DNA of 44,198 bases from Seiridium cupressi (GCA_036674765.1 JARVKI010000173.1:1-44198), one strand, 5' to 3'. Positions 9,980 to 21,763 are shown, numbered from the stretch's first letter. Notes: generated by a model from the letters alone, not told the origin. Numbers and translations: made by a program.

Positions 9980-12808
9980 CTACGTTTCGACACAGTCCTC
10001 GTAAATACAGCGTTCGCAGTCCGGATCGGTACACGGTGTACAATCATCACAACGGGGGTCTCCGCATGGGACCTTCCTAATTCTCTCCCAGTCCCATTTC
10101 TGGCAGTGAATTCCAGGCTTTTCACCTTGTGCATCTGTCTGTTGCACCTCCAGCTCCTGAGGATATGGACACAGATGCTCCTGACCTCTCCACAGGGCTC
10201 TGAAATGCTGCTTAGTGTAGTGCTCAGTGTATCGTACTCCAAAAGGTCGGTTGCCTCGAACCGCAGCCATGTCGTAGCCGCAAGCGGAGAGCGCAGAGTC
10301 CCACAAGTCGCAGGTATAGCTGCCAATGGGCTCCCTCCATGCGTAGTAGTCCGTACTTACGTTCCAGACCGCGGAGTGAGAGACCGTAACGCCAAACCGA
10401 TCTTTGGCTAGGACGTCCGCGCCCCTTTTTATGAGGAATATCAATGCCTCTTGTTGTCCTTGATACTTCCACAGACAGGTGATACTTTCCAGACAGAGTT
10501 GTAAGCACGTCCTCTTGTCTGCATCTGTTTCGGAAATGGTTGCGCCGCGGGACAAGAGCAATGAGACTGTCACTATAAATGTTTTCATGTCTGCTTGACA
10601 GTTATTGTGCCCAAACTCGTCGCACACGTAAAGAAGTGGAGTCATGTCTTGCTCGGTTCTGGTCGAGGGGTTGACAAAGTAGTTGCCACGGTCCAACATC
10701 AATTAGATCAATGCCTATAGCTGAACGTTTAGTGTCATGTCTCCGTAGAGCGTGTTTCCCTTTCGTGGGATGGTTTCATCAACTTGGTAACCATAGAAAA
10801 CTGACTGTGTCTAAAACGACGAGAGAAGAACTTACTGATACACACTCCTGGCCATCCACAAGACTCTGGAAGAATGTACTAGGCGAGTGCGTGGTTTCAT
10901 CATTTGGATCGGCGCCAGCATCCAAAAGTAACTTGTAACACTCCGTGTTAAGCGCCCAGTGCGACGCGATGAAAGTATCGCAATAAGTAACGCCCCAGGA
11001 AATATGCATTAGAGGCAGCCTTTCCTTGGGGTGATTTTCCCATTGCTGTTCGTACCGATAAATTTCAACATCGGCTCCATGTTGAAGTAGGAAACGACAA
11101 ATATCTGGCCTCCATCCAATGACCGCCAGCTAGGCAAGATTAGCTTAGGACGAGATAATAGAATATCTAGCATAAGGTGGGGGCATACCGCAAGAAGGGA
11201 ATTTCCATCCTCATCGTGGTCTCTCAGTGATGCGTTGCCCGAATGTAAGAGTCTTCGAAGTTCTTCTAGTTCTCAAGACTGAATGGCCCGGAACACAGGC
11301 GACCCACGAGGTAGGACTCGGTTGACACAAAACCGGGGAATCGATACGAAGGTGCCATCTCGCCCACTCTGCTGACTTACAACCATAGAAAACATCTGCC
11401 GCACAGTATGAGTAGTTGTGCAAGAGATCTTTGCAAAGAATTGCTCCTCAGCGGAGTCAAACTTTCACCGTTTTGTTGTGACCGTCAAAGTATTGTTGCC
11501 GAGTAAGTATTTCTGCCACCGCAAAGCAAAGTTCATGACTTGCCCCACTGGTTTACTGTAACCCATGACTGTAACGCATTAGTTGTACCAACTCGCTCGC
11601 AAACAGTCGCACATTGCTCACCCTCTTGATTGATGGATAGATTTTGGGATGAAGTCAACAGCCCATAAAGCCTCCTCATATCGCGTCGGGATTCCCGGTC
11701 TTGGGCTTGATTCAGTACTTCGTGGATGATAGCTGCTAGATCATCGATTATGGTCTCCTCCGAGACATCTACAGCGTGCTCTCTTACGTCGATGTGAGAA
11801 CAAAGTCGTAAAACTCTATCTGTCAGTTCCATGTTTCTGGGAACCTGCCTCCAGCCATCACCTTGAAGCCCACTTCCCGTAAAAGTGTTGACAGCACTCT
11901 GCCTAAGTATCCCCAAATCTGAATCTTTCATTACTAGCATATTTTGGAGTTGCTGCATTTGCTGAGCTACCGCTCTCAGGTTGTCTTCATTCGCACTGGC
12001 CTTGGAGAGGATGGCATGGCTTGTGCCTTCAATCGTAGCCAATCCCGCACCAAGTTGGTCGGTATTATAGAGAATACGAGCGGCGTCGTCCCTGATAACA
12101 GGAACTGAACGGGCGAGCGACATGTTCAAGTCTCTCAAGGCCTTATCCGTCTGCGGTATGTGGTTGATTAGATCTTGTCTCACAGAGGAGACTGCTCCGC
12201 TACTTGAATCTAATGCCGTCTTCATGCGACTAACTATTCCGTTCGATATTACTGAGTCCGCGGCCAGGCCGGACACCGTAGTATTAATAGAAGACATGAC
12301 ACATCTGCAACCGCATCAGGTTTAATTAGTTATTATGTCCCAGAACATTCGCCAATAGCGGCACAGCTCTTACATCCTGGAGCGTATTGATCGCCGTTTG
12401 AAGCGTCAAGTTTGCGCTTTGCAACCTTTGCTGTAGCTTTGAAATGTTTGGCTGATGAAAAGGGAAGGTAAAGCTTTTCTTCCGGCTTTTCAACAAGGCT
12501 TTGAGTCCGTTCGCTTGTACCGGTGAGCTCACCAGCTGGTCATGGAGGTTCTTTAAAGCCTTCATCTCTGCTTCACATGAGATCAAGGCTGCCTTGACTG
12601 CGGCATGAGCAGCCACGTCTCGGGCCTCTAGCCCGGGAATAGTATCGCGTATCGTCTCAAGGCACCTGCGTAAGTCTTCAACCTGTGTTGATACGACAAT
12701 CAAATCCTCTTTGCGGCCACGCACGGCGTTGACATAGGAGGAAATACCACCGTAAACCTGGAAGGAGAGTGACAGAAGTCCCGCTGCAAGTCCAACGATC
12801 TCGGCCAT
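9980..12808 (-). pseudogene. HeLo-like N-terminal domain plus ankyrin gene, interrupted
   Basis: The N-terminal exon (12808-12374) starts MAEIVGLAAGLLSLSFQVYG, typical of HeLo-like/STAND N-terminal domains. A coiled-coil-rich exon follows at about 12303-11536. A family-specific linker (FVSIPRFCVNRVLPRGSPVF) lies around 11345-11285. Ankyrin exons follow at 11129-10836 (LLLDAGADPND) and 10714-9980 (EALIFLIKRGADVLAKD), ending in a Cys-rich tail. Introns at 11130-11188 and 10715-10835 look normal. Lesions: in-frame TGA at 11465-11467, TGA at 11273-11275 and TAA at 10703-10705, a frame change near 11545, and a phase mismatch across the first intron. That intron's donor (GTAAGA at 12373) and acceptor (TTGCAG ending at 12305) do not keep frame. 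HeLo-type domains are associated with membrane-targeting cell death in fungi. Here, a truncated product of the first exon is the most one could expect. A more complex intron model could explain some lesions but not all three stops. Confidence 0.7.
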
Positions 12809-13444
12809 AGTGGCGAAGGTTGTTGCTTATTAGTCGTTCGAAGTAGATCTCAAGCTGAGTGTTGGCTACTTCTCGCTGCAGCGACGCGCGAGCTCAGGAT
12901 ACTTGCGAAGGTGCTACCTTGAGATCCTTTGCGGGGTGAAACTAAGAGGAAAAGAACATTTTCCTTGACTGCACAGCCTTGCCGAGGGATGCATGTGTGC
13001 CGTAGATTGGAGCTTCTACATTGTTCCAGTCAGTGGCAGCTCCAGCTGTGTGCCCCACGCAGCAGCCGTGTTGCCCTCAGCACTCCCAGCACGGCCAAGG
13101 ATTGTCAAATCGGCCATGAGGCCCAATTACAGCAATTCTGGCAGTGCATTAGCTTATCTTTAATGTTCTGGCGTAGTGGGCACTGCGACATCAAGCAAGG
13201 ATCAAGTAAAGTCCCGATATGTCTTGACTTAATATAGACCCTTAAACCCACCAGGCTTGGCTTGTGATTTTAGCGCTAGAATGGCGTCGTACGTCATATC
13301 CACCCAGATGGCATTATTTTGGAGCATCCCGCTCTTAGGCCTCATTGGATCTGGACAACTGATAACGGCTTAGGATACCTACATTTTGCTATTTCCTGGC
13401 TGTATAACCTATTTCTCTTGCGTCTACTACGCAACGGCCTAGCC
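12809..13444. other. Divergent intergenic region
   Basis: It separates the 5' ends of the HeLo/ankyrin remnant (-) and the proline-rich gene (+), so it should hold both promoters. No coding sequence is supported. Confidence 0.5.
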
Positions 13445-14708
13445 ATGGATAAATGGAAGGACATGACCAAGAACGGCTGGCGCCCGGAAAGGCCCGGGAA
13501 CGGCCTTAGGGATCAGGTGGTACGCGGCAACCCTTCTCATTCTTTTGTATCCTCCAACGCACTAGCTATGAACTTGCTGTACTGACCTGCCAACTCAGAA
13601 AGGCCTCGTAGGCCGCGGCGAGAAATCCGAAGATCGCAGCTCCCACGTCGCTGCGCCCTTGTCTTCTCTCCGTGATCCGTCAACCTTCGCCCCGCCGCCC
13701 AAACGCGATCCCTCACAACCGCTCCCCGCAGCTGCGCCGTATGCAGCCCAATCTACCCCGAGACCAGCCCCCCTGACCCCGGCACGGTCCTCGCAGCAGA
13801 GCATCAGTCCAATTGCACAGCAGGAGGAAGGTGTTGCAGAACCAGCGGCGCCGCCGAAGAGATGGCAGCTAGACTCGACCGGTCTATCGACGGCTCATCT
13901 TCCACCGCCGCCAGGACGAAGGGATGGGGCAGATGGGCGAGGTGCAGCATCAACACCGACTTCGGCCACGCCGCCGCCATATTCGCCCGCAAAGCCGCGA
14001 GCTGCAGGAGGGCCACCGTCTTTACCGCCGCGTCTACCACCTAGATCAGGAAATAGCTCACCAATCCATACACAGTCACCGGGCCCTCTGGCCAGGACCT
14101 CAACGCAGACACATGTAGACACTCAATCTCGAGCAGAGAATGGTTTCCTGAACCAAGGTGCCGTGAGTCGTCTGGGAGCATCTGGGATATCTGTTCCTGG
14201 GTTCGGCATTGGAGGTAAATCCAGCCCAGCACCTCCACCTCGAGCATCGCCTACGTCGCCCGCGCCAGCTTCTGCACAAGGCACCACTTGGCAACAGAAG
14301 CAAGCAGCCATGAGAACAGCGTCACAATTCCAGAAGGACCCCTCGTCCGTTTCGTTATCAGATGCCAAATCGGCAGCCACCACGGCGAATAGCTTCCGGC
14401 AGCGACATGGCGAACAAGTCTCGAATGGACTAAGGATGGCAAATAATCTGGGACAGAGATTCGGGATCACTGAGAAAGCGAGAGTAGGAGATAGCGCCGT
14501 TTCGGGGCCGGGAAGCGGATCACTCGGCCGGCCGCAACAGCAGGGGCCAGTGTCTGTAGGCAGCTTCGCATCAGCAATAGGAAAAAAGAAGCCTCCAGCT
14601 CCGCCACCCCCCAAGAAGAAGGCGGAGCTTAGCTCGGCAGCGACAACTCGAAACAATGTTGGAGCTCCGCCGCCGCCTGTGCCTTTGGCGACACGCCCAA
14701 CATTCTAA
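13445..14708 (+). CDS. Proline-rich, SH3-ligand-type protein (Aim3-like), function unassigned
   Basis: Two exons, 13445-13519 and 13599-14708, give about 394 residues. The 79-nt intron runs from GTACGC to ACTCAG with a CTGAC branch point. Exon 1 encodes MDKWKDMTKNGWRPERPGNG, and splicing continues into KGLVGRGEKSEDRSSHVAAP and SLRDPSTFAPPPKR. That order matches fungal proline-rich proteins I associate with the Aim3/actin-patch type. Residues about 45-160 and 335-390 are polyproline-rich (PPPPGRR, KKKPPAPPPPKKK, GAPPPPVP). A conserved helical stretch near 240-305 has WQQKQAAMRTASQFQKDPSS and FRQRHGEQVSNG. The architecture suggests a cytoplasmic scaffold binding SH3 proteins at cortical actin sites; this is inference. 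An earlier in-frame start at the left edge of the frame is less likely. The frame is intact. Its 3' end converges with TCTP. Confidence 0.75.
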
Positions 14709-15243
14709 GCATCATGATGTGGGATTGCATTCGTCAAATGTAGCGCAGGAAAGAGGATGTAAGCACACAGCAGCACTAGGGAGCCGTACGCCATTAGGTT
14801 GACAAGGGAACTGGACTCACTCGGTTTCTATCGAGGTCTCTGTGATATAACATGGATATATTATGTCGCAGTACTTTGGTGAAAAAGGAAGTGATTTATA
14901 TGTCCAGATACACCATGACTGATTCTACCAATAACGTGCATGGAACACTTAAGAAGCTCCTCTGCATGTTGATGGTGACTTGCATCAAATGAATGTAGCT
15001 CGTAAAAGCTATGTACTCGGGATATCAGTCTTCAAATCGAGGTCTGCACAAATCAACAGTGAAGCAATATTATGAGATGTAGCAGAGTGACTGAATCGGC
15101 TCAACCCCATGCTAGCAGCAATGTCATAACGCAATTTTTTTTTTTCATGCCGACGTTATCGTAGAACTGGCGATATCATGATCTATGAGACGAAATTTTG
15201 TGAGGCGCAGAAACCCTAGAATAACCCCTTCCATGTGGTTCCT
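14709..15243. other. Convergent 3' region between the proline-rich gene and TCTP
   Basis: No ORF is supported. It contains a 12-T homopolymer at about 15133-15144. It presumably carries the 3' UTRs and polyadenylation sites of both flanking genes. Confidence 0.55.
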
Positions 15244-16030
15244 TTAAACCTTCTCGCCCTTGAGACCGTGCTTCCAGAAGGTGAAGAAGGGGGTAACACC
15301 ATCCTCGCGGTAGTTGAGAAGGACGACTCTGTTATACAGGGTTAGCAAGCAAGCGCCACCTCGCGGAGGTTATATGACTTACTGCTGGTCATCGTTATCA
15401 CTAACGCCAGACTCGCCAATGTAGGTCTCGTAGTCGCCGAAGTTCTTGAGGACTCTCTTCAAGAAGTCCTGGCCCTTGGTCTTGAAGGCCTCCTTCTCCT
15501 CCTCGGATGCGCCAGTCTTGTCCATGTGAGCCTTGACAACCTTGATGTAACCTAATTCAACCATTAGCAGCGGTCGATCGATCGTCCGTGGACAGATGAG
15601 TACGCACCCTTGATGTGGGAGGTATATTGCTTCTTGTCCATCTCCATGGGCTGGAGCTGGAAGGAGTGGATCACGTTGTTGACCTTCTGGATACCATCCT
15701 CGGTACCCTCCTCAGCCTCCTCAGCGGAAGCGTTGGCGCCAGTGTCTATAAGAGAGCAGTGTCAGCGCTGGGATGGTTCGCTGGGCCATCAGCGGCTCGA
15801 CCTACCGAAGCTTTCACCACCAACTGAAATCATAGCGCAGTCGGCCTCGAAGAGGATGCCATCGATCTCCTTCAGGTCGTAGGAGTCGGAGATCAGCTCA
15901 GAGCCGGTAACGATGTCCTGTGATTGCGGGGTTCAGTAACGGCGCAAAGTTGAGATTGCGGGGTGATGTTGGCCCCCGGTCGGGAAGGGTGCGCAGCCAT
16001 TGTAATGGTACTCACCTTGTAAATAATCAT
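15244..16030 (-). CDS. TCTP: Translationally controlled tumour protein (TCTP) homologue
   Basis: Five exons give 172 residues: 16030-16016, 15917-15806, 15745-15608, 15551-15383 and 15328-15244. All junctions are GT-AG and the phases close exactly. The first exon codes only MIIYK. Exon 2 gives [20 protein letters not shown], exon 3 the [12 protein letters not shown] signature region, exon 4 [13 protein letters not shown] and [12 protein letters not shown], and exon 5 [17 protein letters not shown]. The length matches the family (about 165-175 residues). TCTP (yeast Tma19) is an abundant cytoplasmic protein associated with ribosomes and stress responses, and its exact activity is debated. High expression is expected, and the leader upstream is strongly pyrimidine-rich on the coding strand. 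Nothing is missing. Assignment is secure from sequence pattern. Confidence 0.95.
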
Positions 16031-16240
16031 CTTGACGGTGAAGCGAAGCGGCGCTTGAGAGATGTGACAAAGAAAGGAAGTTGGGAGTGATGAAGAAGAG
16101 GTAAGGATGGGCTTGTCGTAGGGAAAAAGACAAACTTCGCGAAGGGTATCAAGGAGGGGCAGCAAGAAATTCGAGACTGCCTCAAATTTGACAGGCCGCA
16201 GAAGTAAAAGAGTGGGCGGCATTTTGAGGAACCAACCAAT
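16031..16240 (-). promoter_or_regulatory. Pyrimidine-rich 5' leader/promoter of TCTP
   Basis: On the coding strand the 100-odd nt before the ATG are C/T-rich (for example CCTCTTCTTCATCACTCCC and CTTCCTTTCTTTGTCACATC). Such tracts are common upstream of highly expressed fungal genes, including ribosomal-protein and TCTP genes. No defined TATA box or factor site is claimed. Confidence 0.4.
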
Positions 16241-17366
16241 GGATGGCGGGGCTCATCGCTAGGCCTATCGCGGTTTAGAGCATATTATTATCGCCATGTC
16301 TGGCCGTGCCGCGTCTTTCAGAAGCTTGAGATGCTCCAGGAATTTCATGAACCTGTAGTTTCATGCATTCGTCGGACTGACTTATTGTGTTATGCAGGAT
16401 TATCCGAGGTATTTTGGGATATTCAAGCCCGTAATTATTATCTAGATCATCCAAAGAGTATTATGCTATATACATACTGATGAATGCATATCACAATATT
16501 CCGTACGTGTCCAATGGTTCATACCCAACGCGTGGATGAGCTTGTTATTGGCCGGGAGAAGCTTTCTCAGCAAGCTACTGGCTGTCAGGCAGTTCGTGGT
16601 TTTCGCACTTCATGTGCCAATTTGCCACTCTGGGGCGCCAGCGTCTAGAGCCGTGGCGTCCTGCAATTGAGGGTCCGCAGTTGCAGGTTTAGCATCCCAG
16701 CTGGCGGCTCGACTAAGACAACGTGACCAAGGCCACTAATAAAAGTAAATTGGTGCTCAAGTACTTGCTTGAGAACAATTTCAGGGAAGGCACATCAACA
16801 CTGCACATCAGGCCATTGCTCTTTGCCCTAGACATCATGTCGAGCTTGGGGCGAACTTGCAACTGTCATCCGATTATCGATCCAAGGGCTCCACTGAAAC
16901 CCAAAAACAGGAGACGGCGGAAAGGATGCCAAAGAGCGCAAAGGTGCCCGCGGGCAAGCGAAATGAGCTTAAAAGGAGATCGGAGCTATCGGCATCTAAT
17001 TTATTAGTTCGGTCGCTCACTGTCGTCAGTCAGCATTCGATGGAAACAGTGATGAACCCAACCATTGATCTTATTTGCCGCCTGACCTACTACTAATCAA
17101 CCTGAACCTTCCTCCTCGCAAAACATTTCTGCTTCCTCATGTTTATGCCTACTGTACTACAACCCTTCTAATTCCGCAGCTCTGGTACACCGACCTCAGC
17201 TGATTCACTCCTTCAAATCAAACCTACCACATACTAGAAGAGCTGTTTATTCCCGTGACGCATTTCGAACTGCCGCCCATTCCGTAATTCAACGCTCCTC
17301 GCCACCCACGACTTGCAAAGAGCAATTATTCCGACGCGAGACACACCTACCTGAGAAATCGCCTCT
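16241..17366. other. Divergent intergenic region, TCTP (-) / SUR2 (+)
   Basis: Short frames such as 16723-17007 lack protein-like features. From about 17097 to 17366 the + strand is C/T-rich and free of ATG close to the start, fitting a SUR2 promoter and leader. Confidence 0.5.
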
Positions 17367-18529
17367 ATGGCTTCGAACGTCACGATGCCAGAGGCGCTGC
17401 CACCTCTCCCAACCTACGAGCTGGCGCGCATGCCCGATCTTATCCCCGGCATTGACGACTTCTACTTGTCTCTAATTGCGCCCATCATCGGGTACTGGAT
17501 CGTCTCGGCCATCTTCCACGTCATCGACGTCTACGATATATGGCCACAATATCGCCTACATACCCCCGCCGAGATCGCTTCACGGAACCGCGCCACACGG
17601 TACGAAGTCTTTCGCGATGTTATTATTCAGCAGATCATTCAGACAATTGCCGGTGCTGCACTCGGTTGGATGGACCCGCCGCAGATGATGGGCAAGGAGA
17701 ACTACGATGTCGCAGTATGGGCCACAAGGATTCGCTTGGCGCAGAGGGCTTTGCCAGCATTTCTAGGACTCCTCGGTCTCAACGCTGCCGGCATGGCCAA
17801 GAACATGGCAACGTCCCACCCTCTTCTCGCCGGCGCGCTCTCCGGTGGTCACTACCCGTTCCTCACGACCGGACTCGCCGGACCCGACGGCAGTGCTCTG
17901 CCTGCCTTCGCAGCATGGGAGTTGATAGCCGCCAAGACTATCTACTGGCTCATCATCCCAGCATTCCAGTTCTTGGTCGCCGTCTCTTTCGTCGACACCT
18001 GGCAGTACTTCTTGCACCGCGCAATGCACATGAACAAGTGGATGTACAGTATGTTGACGGTCTCAGAAACGTCCAAGAGATGTAGCTTACACAAATTCTA
18101 GCCACGTTCCACTCACGCCACCACCGACTTTACGTACCCTACGCGTACGGAGCTCTGTATAACCACCCATTCGAGGGATTCCTCCTAGATACCGCCGGAG
18201 CTGGTTTAGGCTACTTGGTGTCCGGCATGACCGCACGACAAGGGATTTTCTTCTTCACCGCATCGACTATCAAGACAGTGGATGACCACTGCGGATATGC
18301 ACTGCCGTGGGATCCTCTTCAGCACCTCTCGGGCAACAACGCGACGTACCACGATATTCACCACCAAAGCTGGGGTATCAAGACCAACTTCTCTCAACCT
18401 TTCTTCACAATCTGGGACAGGGTGCTAGGTACCATGTGGAAGGGCGACACGTCGTTGAAATATGAACGGTCGAGAAAGAACGCCGAAGCCGCGATGGCAG
18501 CTGAGGCCAACAAAGTGCATACTTCATAA
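17367..18529 (+). CDS. SUR2: Sphinganine C4-hydroxylase (SUR2 family)
   Basis: Two exons, 17367-18048 and 18102-18529, give 369 residues. The 53-nt intron starts GTATGT and ends TTCTAG. The enzyme hydroxylates C4 of sphinganine or dihydroceramide to make phytosphingosine at the endoplasmic reticulum, using a di-iron centre. The fatty-acid-hydroxylase histidine boxes are all present: HRAMH (about 217-221), HSRHH (231-235) and HDIHH (311-315). Hydrophobic segments around residues 30-55, 90-110 and 185-215 are consistent with a multipass ER membrane protein. An ion-pair-rich loop (PQYRLHTPAEIASRNRATRY) follows the first segment, as usual in this family. The ATG at 17367 opens on MASNVTMPEALPPLPTYEL. 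The length is close to that of other fungal Sur2 proteins and the frame is intact. Confidence 0.93.
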
Positions 18530-20369
18530 ACGCTGGCTCGGCTGTAGCAGCGCACTGCTTTTTAATGCAGATTCTTCGTGTATATGATTCTAGGGACATT
18601 TTGGGACTGGCAACAGGATAAGCCATGGTAGCAAATTGCTACGAAAGAAACTGACATTGGGTGGGCGTTCGTTTCCATGACGAATGCGGAGACCCATGAG
18701 TTGGGGCGTTTTTGAAATGTCCAACAGGCCTTGCATCGTATGACCACGCTTGTACTAAATCATGGGCAGACCACAGTCAGCAATCAGCAACGAGAGACTG
18801 TACAACAACAAACGCCGGGCAGTTGGCACAGGAAGATGGAAACCACGTCACTCGCTACATTACCAGTTCGCAACCTCTTCGGGGTGGTTGTTCTGCTGTT
18901 CATAGCTAATGATAATACCGCCCGTCAAGTATGGCGAGTACACCGTAACAAAAATGTTTCAAGTTGAACCTGCGAGCACGCAAGTAGCTCAGAGAGTGGC
19001 TTGCCCCCGACTTCGAGGTAACAACGAATTTTTTCTGTGAACTAAACGGTTTGCTGGAGATAGTCTGCACAATGGAGTGTAATGGCAGATGGATAATACC
19101 ACACATCGTAAGTTTAATTAATTCCCGACTTCACTGGTCATTCGTGTCACATTTATACGTCTCTGAAATATCTGACTAAATGCCAGTATACTAACTAGAC
19201 CATTGCGATGTCTCTTAGACTGTAAACTTGTTCTGATCTGACGCTAGTAGTGCAGACAGTCCCACATATCCAAGGTACCATGTACTCGTCCGTTCGCCTG
19301 GATGGATGCTGCAGCGCCTGGATGGATGCTGCAGCGCCGTCTTGGTGCTATATATTAGTCAGGTCTAGTACAGCCGAGGGCTACCGACACCAAGGCCTAC
19401 TACTATACCGTTTATATACCTGTACTGTAAGGTAGGCCTTACTTTCCCGTTACCTGCTATGTTGGAAAGAGATACAAGACCTGCATTCCAGGACATCTGA
19501 AGGAGACGGCTCCTAATTCAACGCTGAATGTCCGATGTGGGACGTTTCAATATTCCATCAGCAAGGAAAAAACGTCCTCATCTTCTACCAAGACAAAAGG
19601 TTCGCATTTGACAAGCACTATTTAGTCATTATCAGTAATACACCCCCCGGACAGGACCAGATGCACAGCCTCAGATGACTGCGAGGCGTATACTTGCGAA
19701 GGAGGAGAGAAAGCAACTTGCTGATAAGGTGCCGGCGACCCTTTCACTCAGTACTGAAACTGCTACTAGGCACAAGAGTAGCATGAGCATAAAACCGAGG
19801 TCCGATAACACCTACAAACTAGATAGGAAAGATAATCAATTAATAGTATGTAATTGCTAGTGGATGTCAATGATGATACAACGTAGGACTCGCTCCCCGT
19901 CTGGCGGAGAGTATGTAATTCATCCTTTGCCACCAATTTGTTCAGGCCCATGTGCCGCACCGAGAATTGTCAAATTGAAATTCAGATAAATCTTGAAATC
20001 CGGCCGTCTATTTTCCGTTCCATGTAACTCCGAATCCTTGTGTATAAATCAGCGTATTATATATAGCAATATATTCAATCAACAAGCTAATGTCTCCGGA
20101 AGATTTGGCAACTGTTTGGCACTCCCAGTTCGCAAATACCCTATTTTTACCCTCCCAACTTACGGAGTTCTACGAAGCCATCGCCAAGGTGACTCTAGGT
20201 GCCGCAGAAACAACATGCTCATATCAAGCCAACATGCCCCTTGGTCTCGCCCCGGTCAACGCTTTGCCTTCTGCTGTGCTCCATCCCACGGGCCGGCTCC
20301 ACAGCCACACCACATCAGCCGCCTTCTTTTCCGCATCATCCGTGTTCCAAATGTCTGTTACTCTCTTCT
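18530..20369. other. Gene-poor stretch
   Basis: Many short unsupported frames occur on both strands. No protein family was recognised. It contains a 20-bp tandem duplication at 19295-19338 and grades into an A/T patch at 20370. Confidence 0.5.
19295..19338. repeat. 20-bp tandem duplication, about 2.2 copies
   Basis: The unit CGCCTGGATGGATGCTGCAG is repeated perfectly at 19295-19314 and 19315-19334, followed by CGCC. It looks like a recent slippage or duplication product in noncoding sequence. Confidence 0.85.
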
Positions 20370-20465
20370 AATAGATATTAATATAATAATAATAAATTTA
20401 AAATTATATATATATTAAAAAAAAGGTTTATTAATAGTTTTAATTTTAAACAGAATTAGTTTTCG
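20370..20465. repeat. Short A/T-rich patch
   Basis: About 95 nt of nearly pure A/T (AATAATAATAAATTTAAAAT, then TATATATATATT and poly-A) with sharp edges. Its style resembles the block at 1-450. It could be a small RIP-affected relic. No element ends were found. Confidence 0.55.
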
Positions 20466-20908
20466 CTAATACTCGGAAACGCTGTTTGTTAATAGGGAGG
20501 CGGATATTCGTAACCTAGTGTTTTCGGCACCCAGGTTCATCCTGCGGGCGACGATAAGGTCAGGCGGTTAATCTCGGCTTTCGAAAAGCACATGTACGCG
20601 CTCGCAGCGGACCAATCAAACCGAAGAACATATTCAAGTGTCACAGAAGTCAAACGGATATACATTATGCAGAGCGAAATACAGATTTCTTTTTACCTTT
20701 TATCTGTTATGATAACGACGGCAACCCCATTGGCAAAACTAGATAGTACAAGGGTGGCTTCTCGGTGGTTCGTTCCAAGGGGTTGATGGCGTTCGATGTC
20801 TCCCATGGGTATCGTGTCTTGAGCCATGCGCTATGCATACCTTTCGCTCCTGTGACCACGGGCAAACCCTAATAAGCGTGTCCCGTAGGTCTATCTCTCG
20901 CTTAGTTC
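20466..20908. other. Spacer with no supported gene
   Basis: Only a short unsupported frame (20592-20786, +) is present. It lies downstream of the 20909-21427 gene. Confidence 0.45.
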
Positions 20909-21427
20909 TCATAGTTTTCCGCGGATGCTCCTGCCCTTCGGAAATCTCGGCACCTCCTGTCCATTGTGTTGGGCCGGACGCCAGGCATGCGGATCTTCGA
21001 CATCAACAAGCGTTACGAGGCAGGTGTTGTCCCGGTCAGGCAGGTCCGAGACGGTCATAGCTTCGTATTTGGCCCCAGGTATGATGTCCCACCTCCTCCT
21101 AAATTCCTTCCGGGCAGCGGCGAGACGCCGCAGGTCCATCCAGATGGTGTAAACCTCGCGGCACGCGTTCACGAGCGCGGCGTATAGACGAGACCCTGGC
21201 CCCGTACCTGCAGACTGTTGTACTGGGACTTCCTGCAAGCCTCTGATGATGAAGCTGTCCTCTGGGAACAGGTACTGGTTCTCCGCCATGAATTCATGCT
21301 TGGGGAGAACTTGTTGGATCTGGGTCGTCGACACAGGCAGTACGCCTCCTTCCTCGAGTTGTCTCTCGAGTTGCTTCCGCACCTTTAGCTTGGCTGGAAT
21401 CAGATCGTGAAAGCTTGGGAACTTCAT
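20909..21427 (-). CDS. Conserved-looking hypothetical protein, 172 residues
   Basis: A single open frame starts with ATG at 21427 (MKFPSFHDLIPAKLKVRKQL). It is charged and helical at the N-terminus (residues 10-30). A central region has HEFMAENQYLFPEDSFIIRG, then LYAALVNACREVYTIWMDLR and an Arg/Lys-rich helix. The end is Pro/Arg-rich. There is no signal peptide or membrane segment, so it is probably soluble. I do not recognise a family. Codon choice is G/C-biased at third positions and amino-acid content is protein-like, which supports a real gene. It is transcribed divergently from the unknown gene at 21764, sharing a 336-nt region. An additional exon cannot be ruled out. Confidence 0.6.
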   Translation of the reverse strand: MKFPSFHDLIPAKLKVRKQLERQLEEGGVLPVSTTQIQQVLPKHEFMAENQYLFPEDSFIIRGLQEVPVQQSAGTGPGSRLYAALVNACREVYTIWMDLRRLAAARKEFRRRWDIIPGAKYEAMTVSDLPDRDNTCLVTLVDVEDPHAWRPAQHNGQEVPRFPKGRSIRGKL

Positions 21428-21763
21428 GGTGGCGTTGTGTTCTGGCGACAGTGGTCAGGCGGTGTATAAGATGTCTGCGCGTTGATATCGGGTGTTCAGG
21501 TTGTAATCCGAAGTCGATGAAGTCTTGGAGTAGATGAGTCCAAAAAGTCTAAGACGAGAAAAGGCTATATCGAGGCATTATCTCTTCCGTCCTGAATCAA
21601 TTTCACTAGTATTTTCCCTTGATTGGTTACTTATAGGTAGAAGACTTCTAAGAAGGGCGCAGAGCGAGCTTATTCATCTTGATTCTTGATTCCCACCATT
21701 TTCACACGGCGAGTCCAAACTGCAAACAAATCGATCTAACACATATACACAGCCTGTAAGGCA
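21428..21763. promoter_or_regulatory. Shared divergent promoter region of two unknown genes
   Basis: 336 nt between the two start codons with no ORF. No specific motif is claimed. The arrangement alone suggests a bidirectional promoter. Confidence 0.35.
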
